Position numbers and translations under genes: made by a program. This document shows positions 24,629 through 30,947 of a DNA stretch of 39,375 nt, piece after piece. The notes under the pieces are model-generated. The model saw only the letters and a list, made by a program, of their open reading frames with translations, searched no databases and was not told the origin of the DNA. Numbering within the stretch: the first letter of the stretch is position 1; each line of letters begins with the position of its first letter. Source of the DNA: a virus; the IMG/VR virus record IMGVR_UViG_3300047333_000133, positions 1 to 39,375 of that record; one strand, written 5' to 3'.

Positions 24629-25212
24629 CCATGCTCATGTTGGATTCAGGTACGTCATTCATACCTGTTATCCAAACCTACAGTTCGGCCGGAACATTTA
24701 CACCGACTGTACCCTCGGGGGCTACTAACGCTGAGTTCGAGGTATGGGGTGCTACGGGCGGCTCTCAGGCTGGTACTGGATCGGGATGTGGTGCCGTATC
24801 CGGCCAAGGTTCTGCCTCGGGTGGGTATAGTAAATCACTTGCCAATGTTGCCCTCCAAAATGGGGTGGTCATCACTATATCTATTGCAGCAGGAGGTTCA
24901 GGAGGAGCCGCGCCTGGGGGTGTCGGAACAGCGGCCAGCGGTAATACAACTCTTGCCGCTAGCTTTCTTACTACCATGTCCTCCACGCCAGGGGCACCAG
25001 GCACCGGAGTAGGAACCGCGTTAGGGGGAACTGCTACTGGTGGATCTTCAGCAAACACAAGTGGTCAAAGTGTACCTTATGGTCAATCTAGTGGTGGCGC
25101 AGGTGTAGTAGGGGATAATGGAACTGGTCCTTCTGGTGTCGGTGGTGGAATTGATGGAACCAATGCAGGACGCACTGGAAAACCTGGAAAAGTGATCATT
25201 AGATACACATGA
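24625..25212 (+). CDS. Glycine-rich adhesin, tail-fibre tip candidate
   Basis: A 195-aa protein translationally coupled (ATGA) to the tail fibre gene. After a short beta start (YSSAGTFTPTVPSGATNAEF) it consists of Gly/Ser/Ala/Thr-rich loops (GGSQAGTGSGCGAVSGQGSA, GAAPGGVGTAASG, GGAGVVGDNG) and ends GKPGKVIIRYT. This is the signature of glycine-rich domain proteins, as in adhesins attached to fibre tips, where polyglycine helices form the receptor-binding tip. It most likely determines host range. Confidence 0.65.
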   Translation: MTMLMLDSGTSFIPVIQTYSSAGTFTPTVPSGATNAEFEVWGATGGSQAGTGSGCGAVSGQGSASGGYSKSLANVALQNGVVITISIAAGGSGGAAPGGVGTAASGNTTLAASFLTTMSSTPGAPGTGVGTALGGTATGGSSANTSGQSVPYGQSSGGAGVVGDNGTGPSGVGGGIDGTNAGRTGKPGKVIIRYT

Positions 25213-25559
25213 TCAACTATAAGCACGATGTTCGTGAAGGTAGATTTGGTTGCTGGTACCATTTCGATAACATTGGTGATGCGATACCTAGTCATTCTCA
25301 CGAAAACACTGACTTACACCATACTGTGAAAGTTATTCAGGGATCAGTTAGAGTACAGTTCGATACCGAAGCTGTTATTCTTCACAAAGGTGATGATGTA
25401 TTTTGGTTCGACAACTTTCGCCCTCACTCCATAGTGGCTGTGCTCCCGCGCACGGTTATTTTTAATGAATATATACAGGGAAAACCTGTCAGCTATAATG
25501 CGCTGGCTCCTACCTGTTTGGAGGGAACTATAGGTGTCTTACGATCCGAGAATAAATAA
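25209..25559 (+). CDS. Cupin-fold protein
   Basis: A 116-aa single-domain cupin. Motif 1 is recognisable: PSHSHENTDLHHTVKVIQGS has His29, His31, His37/His38 and Gly45. Motif 2 is GDDVFWFDNFRPHSIVAV with His73, so the metal-binding His set seems largely present. Cupins bind a metal or small molecule and include sugar isomerases, dioxygenases and sensors; the substrate here cannot be inferred. It lies between the receptor-binding adhesin and the lysis genes and is coupled by ATGA to the former. It could modify a host-surface or fibre compound, or be a structural cupin. Confidence 0.7.
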   Translation: MINYKHDVREGRFGCWYHFDNIGDAIPSHSHENTDLHHTVKVIQGSVRVQFDTEAVILHKGDDVFWFDNFRPHSIVAVLPRTVIFNEYIQGKPVSYNALAPTCLEGTIGVLRSENK

Positions 25560-25818
25560 ACGACTTGAAAATGCCCTGCATAATGCGACGGATCGTACTT
25601 TACAGATGGATATGTTGCTTGCCCACAATAGGGAGCAGGACAGCACTATAGGGGCCATTCAAGATGCGTTGAAAACTACGCAAAATGCGATAGAAAACAT
25701 CAATATTCGTATTAGTTTTCTTAAGACAATGGTCACTTTGTGCTTGGTCCCCCTAGCTGGGGCGAGTATACTAGTGGCGTTTGACCTGATCAAAAATTGG
25801 GGTTTAATGTCTAAGTAA
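25534..25818 (+). CDS. XhlA-like membrane protein of the lysis cassette
   Basis: A 94-aa protein: a charged amphipathic coiled coil (residues 8-60, with NATDRTLQMDMLLAHNREQD and IQDALKTTQNAIENINIRI) and one C-terminal membrane segment (64-86, MVTLCLVPLAGASILVAFDL). The arrangement matches XhlA-type haemolysin/holin-associated proteins, which help release endolysins. Start GTG at 25534 with GGAGG about 10 bases before it, 26 bp inside the cupin gene. A spanin-like or holin role is also possible. Confidence 0.6.
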   Translation: MSYDPRINKRLENALHNATDRTLQMDMLLAHNREQDSTIGAIQDALKTTQNAIENINIRISFLKTMVTLCLVPLAGASILVAFDLIKNWGLMSK

Positions 25819-25827
25819 GGAGTAACT

Positions 25828-26016
25828 ATGGCGATGGGAATAGAAATTAAAGGTCCAACTCTCGTAGCATTGGATCCAGAAGATTTGAATGTTGTGTTGA
25901 AATCTTTAGAGGAGCAGCCTTTGCGAGTTTCACGTAAAGTTTTCAACATAATTGAACGTGCGGCTGTGGAGCAGCATGGAAATAAAGTTGAGCCAGTCGC
26001 CCCCAAGGCAGATTGA
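25828..26016 (+). CDS. Hypothetical protein, 62 aa, lysis cassette
   Basis: A short soluble protein beginning MAMGIEIKGPTLVALDPEDL, with a strong ribosome binding site (AAGGAG, 5 bases before ATG). A predicted strand is followed by two helices (NVVLKSLEEQP, RKVFNIIERAAVEQ). It has no membrane segment. I do not recognise a family. It overlaps the start of the endolysin gene by 41 bp. Confidence 0.6.
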   Translation: MAMGIEIKGPTLVALDPEDLNVVLKSLEEQPLRVSRKVFNIIERAAVEQHGNKVEPVAPKAD

Positions 26017-26890
26017 TTGGCGGGAAGCGGGTGCATATTGGATACCTAAGCTCAACAAGGTTGAGGTTCATTATGGGATACCGAAAGATTTACTCGCACG
26101 TCAATGCTTTCAAGAAAGCAGGTTTAGACCTGAAGCTCGAAATGCTCATAGCGGGGCTATCGGACTCATGCAACTCCTACCCAAGTATTTCCCTGGGGCC
26201 GGTAATAATCCCAATTGGGACATTGATAGAGCAGGACAGTACCTCTCTTCCTTGGCCAAGAGATTCAATGGGGATTGGCAGCTTGCTCTCGCAGCCTACG
26301 ACTGGGGTCCAGGTGCCGTAAGTGAGTGGCAAAAACGACGTGAACATTTTTCGGACATGCCCGTTGAAACTCAAAATTATGTGAGTGAAATTATGACAGA
26401 TATCCCCATAAAAGGAGTTCTATGCAAAACCCCGAACCCCCAACCTCTTGGAAACCGGCCCGCTCAACCTACGGTGGTACCCTTGTCGGCGGCGCAGTCG
26501 CCAAAGTCCTCATCGCAACTATCTCCTATTTCATCCACAGTCAAGTTAGTACCGATTTCGCCCAAGGCGTCACAGCCCTCTGTATCTTCGCAGCCGTCTA
26601 CTTTATCCCAGATTAAAGGAGTTTCTATGACTACTTCCCCTGTTTTGTCCGCTGGCCAGCAATTTTTCGGTATGGTATTGAAAGATATGCTTACGATTGG
26701 AGGTGGTCCTTTACTGACTTTTTTGAATTCTTTCAGTGCCGCTGCTGGTGATCCTGTAAAAATCGAAGCCGCCTTGTTGGCCCTCCAAGGTGCGGAAATC
26801 GGTCAGTTGACACCATTCGAAGCTTTACTTTCTTCTCAGATTGCCGGGGCTTTGTCGGCGAAGCTACAGGCAGCAATGGCTAAACCGTGA
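25976..26890 (+). CDS. Transglycosylase-type endolysin with long C-terminal extension
   Basis: A 304-aa frame. Residues 25-130 form a lytic transglycosylase (SLT/goose lysozyme-like) domain: YGIPKDLLARQCFQESRF (catalytic Glu47), HSGAIGLMQLLP, and WQLALAAYDWGPGAV. It cuts the glycan strands of peptidoglycan at lysis. GGAG 4 bases before the ATG at 25976 supports this start, inside the 62-aa gene. After residue 145 the frame stays open but becomes Pro/Ser/Gln-rich, exactly where another frame encodes a membrane protein (26422-26616). It then reads in frame into a segment with its own ribosome binding site (26627-26890). So the product is either a 304-aa fusion or was once shorter with a lost stop codon. 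Confidence 0.8.
   Translation: MEIKLSQSPPRQIDWREAGAYWIPKLNKVEVHYGIPKDLLARQCFQESRFRPEARNAHSGAIGLMQLLPKYFPGAGNNPNWDIDRAGQYLSSLAKRFNGDWQLALAAYDWGPGAVSEWQKRREHFSDMPVETQNYVSEIMTDIPIKGVLCKTPNPQPLGNRPAQPTVVPLSAAQSPKSSSQLSPISSTVKLVPISPKASQPSVSSQPSTLSQIKGVSMTTSPVLSAGQQFFGMVLKDMLTIGGGPLLTFLNSFSAAAGDPVKIEAALLALQGAEIGQLTPFEALLSSQIAGALSAKLQAAMAKP
26422..26616 (+). CDS. Putative holin, nested out of frame in the endolysin gene
   Basis: A 64-aa protein with AAAGGAG ending 4 bases before its ATG. Two hydrophobic segments (about residues 18-38, GGTLVGGAVAKVLIATISYF, and 50-62, VTALCIFAAVYFI) separated by a short polar loop, and a Trp/Lys/Arg-containing N-terminus, fit a small holin, which makes inner-membrane holes at lysis. 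It lies wholly inside the 25976-26890 frame. The strong start signal and clean membrane pattern here, against low-complexity sequence in the other frame, suggest this frame is the selected one. Confidence 0.6.
   Translation: MQNPEPPTSWKPARSTYGGTLVGGAVAKVLIATISYFIHSQVSTDFAQGVTALCIFAAVYFIPD
26627..26890 (+). CDS. Lysis-region protein from an internal in-frame start
   Basis: AAAGGAG followed 5 bases later by ATG at 26627 opens an 87-aa reading that is in frame with the endolysin gene and ends at the same stop. The sequence (SAGQQFFGMVLKDMLTIGGG, then PLLTFLNSF, then helices ALLALQGAEIGQL) is mildly hydrophobic and unlike the Pro/Ser-rich linker before it. It is probably made separately as a small lysis-associated protein, whether or not it also forms the tail of a fused endolysin. 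Family not recognised. Confidence 0.55.
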   Translation: MTTSPVLSAGQQFFGMVLKDMLTIGGGPLLTFLNSFSAAAGDPVKIEAALLALQGAEIGQLTPFEALLSSQIAGALSAKLQAAMAKP

Positions 26891-27369
26891 AAATCATACG
26901 CCTACAATTTGTTCTAGGTGCCAGCGTATCCAGCCGTCTTATCTCATGGTGGGGTAATGGGTACGGTGGGTTCAGTCACGTTGACGGTGTATTAGATGAC
27001 GGTAGTTTGATTGGTGCTCGTTCTGATCGTGTGGGGGGAGTTGATCCAGGAGTACAACGTCGCCCCCCTGACTATGAGAAATGGAAGCGACGCATTGTTG
27101 TGGAATACCCAAATAGCGATGCGGCTTATCCGGAATGGGAAGCATGGTTGAAGTCACAGATTGGTATGGGGTATGATAAAGGTGATATTCTAGGGTTTAT
27201 ACTTGGAACTCAAATCATGCAAGAAGGGCACTGGATTTGTAGTGCCCTACAGAATGAAGCTTTGGAGCGCGTTAAAATTTTTCGCCCTTGCCCAATATCT
27301 TCGCAACAGATAACCCCTAATTCTCTTTTCTTAATGTCTACTCAGGCAGGTGGGGTTGTCGCTACTTAA
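26887..27369 (+). CDS. NlpC/P60-like (permuted papain fold) peptidase or amidase
   Basis: A 160-aa protein, GTG start overlapping the previous TGA by 4 bp. GGFSHVDGVLDDGSLIGARS gives the catalytic His (His31) of the circularly permuted NlpC/P60, YiiX-like group. HWICSALQNEAL gives the nucleophile Cys118 near the end, the reversed order typical for that group. Such enzymes cleave peptide or amide bonds, often in peptidoglycan or acylated substrates. Being the last gene of the lysis cassette, it probably acts with the transglycosylase, though other amidase roles are possible. A strong terminator follows. Confidence 0.6.
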   Translation: MKIIRLQFVLGASVSSRLISWWGNGYGGFSHVDGVLDDGSLIGARSDRVGGVDPGVQRRPPDYEKWKRRIVVEYPNSDAAYPEWEAWLKSQIGMGYDKGDILGFILGTQIMQEGHWICSALQNEALERVKIFRPCPISSQQITPNSLFLMSTQAGGVVAT

Positions 27370-27375
27370 AGGTTC

Positions 27376-27428
27376 GCCAGGGCATCCCAACGTCTTTCTT
27401 ACTCCTGAAGACGTGCCCTGGCATTTTT
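27376..27428 (+). terminator. Rho-independent terminator of the late operon
   Basis: GCCAGGGCA (27376-27384) pairs perfectly with TGCCCTGGC (27414-27422), followed by ATTTTT. An inner stem, ACGTCTT (27390-27396) with AAGACGT (27408-27414), makes the hairpin longer. It lies 7 bp past the last late gene. Confidence 0.9.
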
Positions 27429-27443
27429 GAGATTACTGTACGT

Positions 27444-27488
27444 AAAACCTGCGGGGCTTTACCCTGCCAGGTAAGCCAGGTTTTAATT
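27444..27488. terminator. Second, bidirectional hairpin terminator
   Basis: AAAACCTG (27444-27451) pairs with CAGGTTTT (27477-27484), with an inner stem GCTTTACC / GGTAAGC. On either strand the stem is flanked by T-runs, so it can stop transcription from both sides. It probably ends the minus-strand replication operon, whose last gene stops at 27555, and backs up the first late terminator. Confidence 0.65.
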
Positions 27489-27504
27489 TGGAAGGGGTTG
27501 AAGT

Positions 27505-27534
27505 TGCCGGCCTGCTAGCGAACCTGGGCCGGCG
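27505..27534. other. GC-rich hairpin between convergent operons
   Basis: TGCCGGCC (27505-27512) and GGCCGGCG (27527-27534) can pair around a 14-base loop. No T-run adjoins on either side, so this is less like a terminator. It may protect an RNA 3' end of the leftward transcript, or serve as a protein-binding site. Confidence 0.45.
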
Positions 27535-27554
27535 TCAGGTCAACAGGTCCCTAG

Positions 27555-28043
27555 CTAGCTTCGGGTACCTTCTTGGTTAGTGTATCTTGAATCAGCTTGT
27601 TCTGCCGATGTTTCGCTAATATTATTTGCCGCCTCTTCCAAGCTGCATCCCTCCGATTCCGCCAGCTTTTGAAGGAAGTGGTAAGCTTTCTTAAGATCTT
27701 TAAACCCATCCTTTTTTCTCCATCTGGTTAAGTACCTGATAATTTGTGCTTCAAGGTAAGGAATGTTATTAGCCAGAACATAGTCCCAATGCTGTATGTG
27801 TGCCTGGTAATGCATTCCTCCAACTTGTCTACTATTTGCTGCGCTAGCTTGCACTGTTTCCGCAGCCTTTACCAGCGTGATACTATCCTTTATATCTTTA
27901 GAAATCTCCGGGGCGCACTTGCAGGCAGGTAAGTCCAGTTTTCCTCCACGCTTCAACCACACGGTTTCTGTCTTCGAATACGGCCCATATTCTACTGAAG
28001 ATTCCGAGAGAATGTGCCCATGACACTTTAAGCAAGTGGTCAT
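27555..28043 (-). CDS. DUF3310 protein with N-terminal zinc-ribbon-like segment
   Basis: A 162-aa protein. Residues 73-130 (RQVGGMHYQAHIQHWDYVLA, IIRYLTRWRKKDGFKDLKKA) match DUF3310, common in phages and sometimes labelled nucleotide kinase without good support. Residues 1-45 carry CLKCHGH and CKC (Cys4, Cys7, Cys41, Cys43), a possible zinc site. The ATG at 28043 is chosen because it gives the zinc segment; the frame stays open upstream to 28175. That start lies 146 bp inside the HAD phosphatase gene in another frame. It is the last gene of the minus-strand operon. Confidence 0.65.
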   Translation of the reverse strand: MTTCLKCHGHILSESSVEYGPYSKTETVWLKRGGKLDLPACKCAPEISKDIKDSITLVKAAETVQASAANSRQVGGMHYQAHIQHWDYVLANNIPYLEAQIIRYLTRWRKKDGFKDLKKAYHFLQKLAESEGCSLEEAANNISETSAEQADSRYTNQEGTRS

Positions 28044-28359
28044 CTGTACGGGAATTAGCTCTCCGCATCTCAAGGTGGTGGTACACAACTCCGTATTTGA
28101 ACAACCATTCTTCAGTTTTACTTCTCGTCGTTTCCGAACGCCCCGTGAAAATGTAGATTTTCTTTTGGTTCCCATTTAAAATCCTCATTAGCTGTATGAC
28201 AACGTGATTTGGTTCGTCTAAATGACAGAGATCGAAATATTCGTCCCAACGTCGTGGTTTCTCCTTAAGTAAATGGTTCCTATGATCATCTAAAGCTAGT
28301 GTTCCATCGAGATCGCAAATTACAATATCGCGTATTTGCGAAGTAACCAATTCCGACAT
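27898..28359 (-). CDS. HAD-family phosphatase, polynucleotide 3'-phosphatase-like
   Basis: A 153-aa protein. CDLDGTLALDDHR gives the HAD nucleophile and acid (Asp16, Asp18). IYIFTGRSE supplies motif II (Thr72). VFEDRNRVVEAWRKTGL supplies the distal acidic motif (Asp130). The layout and small size match the phosphatase domain of T4 polynucleotide kinase and similar phage proteins, which remove phosphates from DNA or nucleotide ends. ATG at 28359 is chosen for GGAG 6 bases upstream rather than the TTG at 28371. It overlaps the end of the ThyA-like gene by 40 bp. The role may be end repair, or nucleotide dephosphorylation for the modified-base pathway. Confidence 0.75.
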   Translation of the reverse strand: MSELVTSQIRDIVICDLDGTLALDDHRNHLLKEKPRRWDEYFDLCHLDEPNHVVIQLMRILNGNQKKIYIFTGRSETTRSKTEEWLFKYGVVYHHLEMRRANSRTDDHLLKVSWAHSLGIFSRIWAVFEDRNRVVEAWRKTGLTCLQVRPGDF

Positions 28360-29300
28360 GCGTATCTCCAATCTATGTTTGCTATATCATTGCAAATATC
28401 TAATGCATATTCTACCTCACCCCTTGAAATCCATGCGCGGTGTACTTGAAGTACAGTTTCCCGCATGAAGGGGGTGAGGTAGCAACAGTCTACTGGGGAA
28501 TGAGATTTACAAAACCATTCACAATCTAATTGAAAATTAGCATAAGATTCATCCTTTTGTGTGAAAATTGGTATGGGATCTATTTTACAATCCCTATACA
28601 TGTCCTGGACTTTTACCAGCCGAATGTTAGGTTCGAAATCTTCTCTTTCCGTATACATGTGAAGATTATTACTGAATACCCTATACTTCCCCAAAGGTAT
28701 ATCAGCGAAGTGGGCAATAGTTTCATGAAGCATAGTCATATGAACTATATTGGCTCCGAGCGCCCCCCATATTAGATCATTACTGCGATTTATCACTGTC
28801 ATATTCAGCGCGCCCTGCACTACGCGGAACATAATCGCGATATTACAGGCTTTGTCTTTGTAAGCACCCAAAAGGTCATTTTGTACGTCCCACATCTGTA
28901 TTACGGCTTGTCTCGTCCCTTTATTTGACTTCAGCTTTTGGATAACTTGATGTATTTGATCAACCTTAAACAACTTCGTCCAGCGGTAGCCATAGGCAGC
29001 ATAGATTACCCCATCGTCGGCAAAGGACTCCATGTTTTTGTTGAATTGTGATATCCACTTAGAATCATTTCGACCAGCTACCATCCATATGAACTCCATA
29101 AGGTGGAAGAATGGATTAGCTTTCCGTACTGCATCATCGATAATTCTACACATGGGATTATGTAGTGTCATTACCGCTGGTTCAAGTAAAGTTAGAACTT
29201 GGCCGTTGCGGCTGGATTCTTTAACTCCGCTGACACGCATGTGCTGTAATGCTTCCTCATAAAGATGCGAAGCTGTGTAACCTTCTATTTCATTTATCAC
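28320..29300 (-). CDS. Thymidylate synthase family enzyme (possible dUMP hydroxymethylase)
   Basis: A 326-aa ThyA-fold protein. ACNIAIMFRV has the nucleophile Cys152. NRSNDLIWGALGAN gives the phosphate and base contacts (Arg172, Ser173, Asp175, Asn184). NNLHMY gives His214 and Tyr216. LMEFIWMVAGRND and YAAYGYRW match the remaining active-site segments (Glu69). Usual ThyA has PCH and PFN; here these are ACN and GAN, a deviation also expected of hydroxymethylases. It makes either dTMP or 5-hydroxymethyl-dUMP from dUMP with methylenetetrahydrofolate. GTG at 29300 has AAAGGAG 8 bases upstream, and this fixes the start. Context beside base-modifying genes favours the hydroxymethylase. Confidence 0.8.
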   Translation of the reverse strand: MINEIEGYTASHLYEEALQHMRVSGVKESSRNGQVLTLLEPAVMTLHNPMCRIIDDAVRKANPFFHLMEFIWMVAGRNDSKWISQFNKNMESFADDGVIYAAYGYRWTKLFKVDQIHQVIQKLKSNKGTRQAVIQMWDVQNDLLGAYKDKACNIAIMFRVVQGALNMTVINRSNDLIWGALGANIVHMTMLHETIAHFADIPLGKYRVFSNNLHMYTEREDFEPNIRLVKVQDMYRDCKIDPIPIFTQKDESYANFQLDCEWFCKSHSPVDCCYLTPFMRETVLQVHRAWISRGEVEYALDICNDIANIDWRYACRNWLLRKYAIL

Positions 29301-30162
29301 CTGGATAGCTCCTTTTTGATCGCCCAGTACCTGTTGAAACCCGCATGTACTTATCAAATTCGCACAAGCAATTTTGAAGGTCTTGCATGTCGTATTCGAC
29401 AGTGTTACCCAATTGTCCAAGTAGCGTGTGTACCATTTCTATATTTGCTTGGTAAGCTTTTTTCACTGGATTGTTAGGACTACCGCTAAATATCCAAGAT
29501 AATCCCCGCAAAGAACCAGGGCCAGAGCAAGACCAGCTTTTACGATCAGCGGCGTCGTATAGAGCATGCCCTGGAGTGTTTTTAAGATCTGCAATGTTCT
29601 GCCCTGCCATAAATGAGGATATACCGTAAACGCCCATATACCGTGTATACGCGGCTGCGCACGTAGGGGCTACGCCAGCATTGGCCCAAACCAAGCCCGG
29701 TCCTACGCCTTCGTACAGCGCCGGGAGCAGCGCTTGCGCCACATAGTAAGCCTTGGCTACGGGCCTACCGTTGGTGGAAACGATATAAGCATCCCCGAAG
29801 GTTCTCTTACCAGTAGTCTGGCGCGTGATAAGCGCATCGCCAACAGCCGCAAATGCTTCTCGGCTCCCAATATAGCCAATTTCTGCGAGTGTTCCAGGTT
29901 CATTGATGATTCTAGCAAAGCCAATGTTGACCTCAAACATCGGATCGTTAACGTGAGGCGAGTACATTCTTCGGATAAATTTAGTGACACGATCATTTTC
30001 CCTGTTTACGTTGCAGAAATAGGTGGTTTGGAATACTGGATCATTACTCCAAGGTTTCGGCGCCCCGGTCTCTTTCTGCACCCGTATCGCTTCCCTTTCC
30101 TGCATCCAATAGTGCAGCTTCTCGACCATATCTAAGGGCTTTGACCCATTGGATTCTGACAT
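29290..30162 (-). CDS. Alpha-glutamyl/putrescinyl-thymine pyrophosphorylase-like (5-hmdU kinase helical-domain) protein
   Basis: A 290-aa protein. REAIRVQKETGAPKPWSNDP, followed by FCNVNRENDRVTKFIRRMY (residues 23-67), is the hallmark opening of the helical domain shared by phage alpha-glutamyl/putrescinyl-thymine pyrophosphorylases and 5-hmdU DNA kinases. Downstream helical motifs (YVAQALLPALYE, YTRYMGVYGISSFMAGQNIA) and a GPGSLRGLSWIF turn agree with a DNA-glycosylase-like helical fold. In phages with hypermodified thymine this family acts on pyrophosphorylated hydroxymethyluracil in DNA. No P-loop kinase domain is present. The ATG at 30162 has AAGGAG 7 bases upstream. It overlaps the glycosyltransferase end by 119 bp and the ThyA start by 11 bp. 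Confidence 0.75.
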   Translation of the reverse strand: MSESNGSKPLDMVEKLHYWMQEREAIRVQKETGAPKPWSNDPVFQTTYFCNVNRENDRVTKFIRRMYSPHVNDPMFEVNIGFARIINEPGTLAEIGYIGSREAFAAVGDALITRQTTGKRTFGDAYIVSTNGRPVAKAYYVAQALLPALYEGVGPGLVWANAGVAPTCAAAYTRYMGVYGISSFMAGQNIADLKNTPGHALYDAADRKSWSCSGPGSLRGLSWIFSGSPNNPVKKAYQANIEMVHTLLGQLGNTVEYDMQDLQNCLCEFDKYMRVSTGTGRSKRSYPGDK

Positions 30163-30880
30163 CGACTCTCTCCTTACCCTGCCATGATGTTTTTGTTTGC
30201 TTGACAACCGCTTTAACGAACTGGGGGTATTTCGCTTCCAGTTGGTAAGCCGCCGCAGCCTGCATTTCCAATGTCCTCCATCCGGTGCAGCCTCCGGGTT
30301 GGTTGTTGGAACCTCCTTGGTTGTGGGTCATGTTGTTGTAGATACAGTTTTCATAGCCTCGTGTGAGTAAAGCCAGGGCTACATGGAAATCTTCCATAAG
30401 CTGGAACTCTTCAAAGCGAATATTGTACTGGCGCAATATCCGGGTATTGTATCCCAAAACCCGCATCGGTCGTCCAGGGGAGATTATTGGATCTACGTTG
30501 TAGCTAGCTCCTTCACGTGGTGACATTGCGATATGGGCAATGCCTTCATCATCTAAGCTAATCTTCGCCCACTGTAAAAACCTGAGTATTTCAGTTTCAG
30601 TAGATTTTTGAAGCAGCTTTAAGTTTTCTTCTCGTCGGGTAGCAAACTCTAAATCATCGTCCAACATTAGCACTGACTCAGGGTAGGCCCAGTCTATTAT
30701 GAAATCCCGTGTTGCCGCTATGGTTTTGATGTTTTCGGGCAGTGTAACTTGATGTTGATGGTCTAAAACTGCCGGGTCACCCTGCTGTTTGAAGAATATT
30801 ACCTGTTCCTGTATTTTCTCCGGCAGGTTTGAATAAGTTTTCTGATATACCCGCCCGTAAGTCGGAATCACTATTTTCAT
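30044..30880 (-). CDS. DNA-base glycosyltransferase-like protein (TET-associated type, GT-A fold)
   Basis: A 278-aa protein. MKIVIPTYGR opens a GT-A nucleotide-sugar fold. LMLDDDLEFATRRE holds the DXD metal site (Asp74-Asp76). FQLMEDFHVALALLTRGY gives a likely acidic catalytic region (Glu163-Asp164). THNQGGSNNQPGGCTGWRT and KYPQFVKAVVKQTKTSW, ending VRIQWVKAL, match the glycosyltransferases that accompany base-modifying genes in phages. It should transfer a sugar to hydroxymethylated bases in DNA. AAGGAG lies 7 bases before ATG. The last 40 residues are in the 119-bp overlap with the next gene. Confidence 0.7.
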   Translation of the reverse strand: MKIVIPTYGRVYQKTYSNLPEKIQEQVIFFKQQGDPAVLDHQHQVTLPENIKTIAATRDFIIDWAYPESVLMLDDDLEFATRREENLKLLQKSTETEILRFLQWAKISLDDEGIAHIAMSPREGASYNVDPIISPGRPMRVLGYNTRILRQYNIRFEEFQLMEDFHVALALLTRGYENCIYNNMTHNQGGSNNQPGGCTGWRTLEMQAAAAYQLEAKYPQFVKAVVKQTKTSWQGKERVDVRIQWVKALRYGREAALLDAGKGSDTGAERDRGAETLE

Positions 30881-30893
30881 TGACCTACTCCTT

Positions 30894-30922
30894 AAAAAGG
30901 AACGGCCCCATTTGGGGCCGTT
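30894..30922 (-). terminator. Rho-independent terminator between the Lys-rich gene and the modification genes
   Basis: On the minus strand AACGGCCCC, loop AAAT, GGGGCCGTT is followed by CC and five T. The T-run adjoins the AAGGAG that serves the glycosyltransferase start. It would reduce read-through, so the 30948-31331 protein should be made in larger amounts than the modification enzymes. Confidence 0.85.
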
Positions 30923-30947
30923 CTATTCACTAAAGCCTAATATTCAT

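Noticed and set aside
28301-29420. Longer N-terminus of the ThyA-like protein from 29420
   Set aside because: The added 40 residues have no ThyA-like features and overlap the pyrophosphorylase-like gene. The GTG at 29300 has an excellent ribosome binding site.
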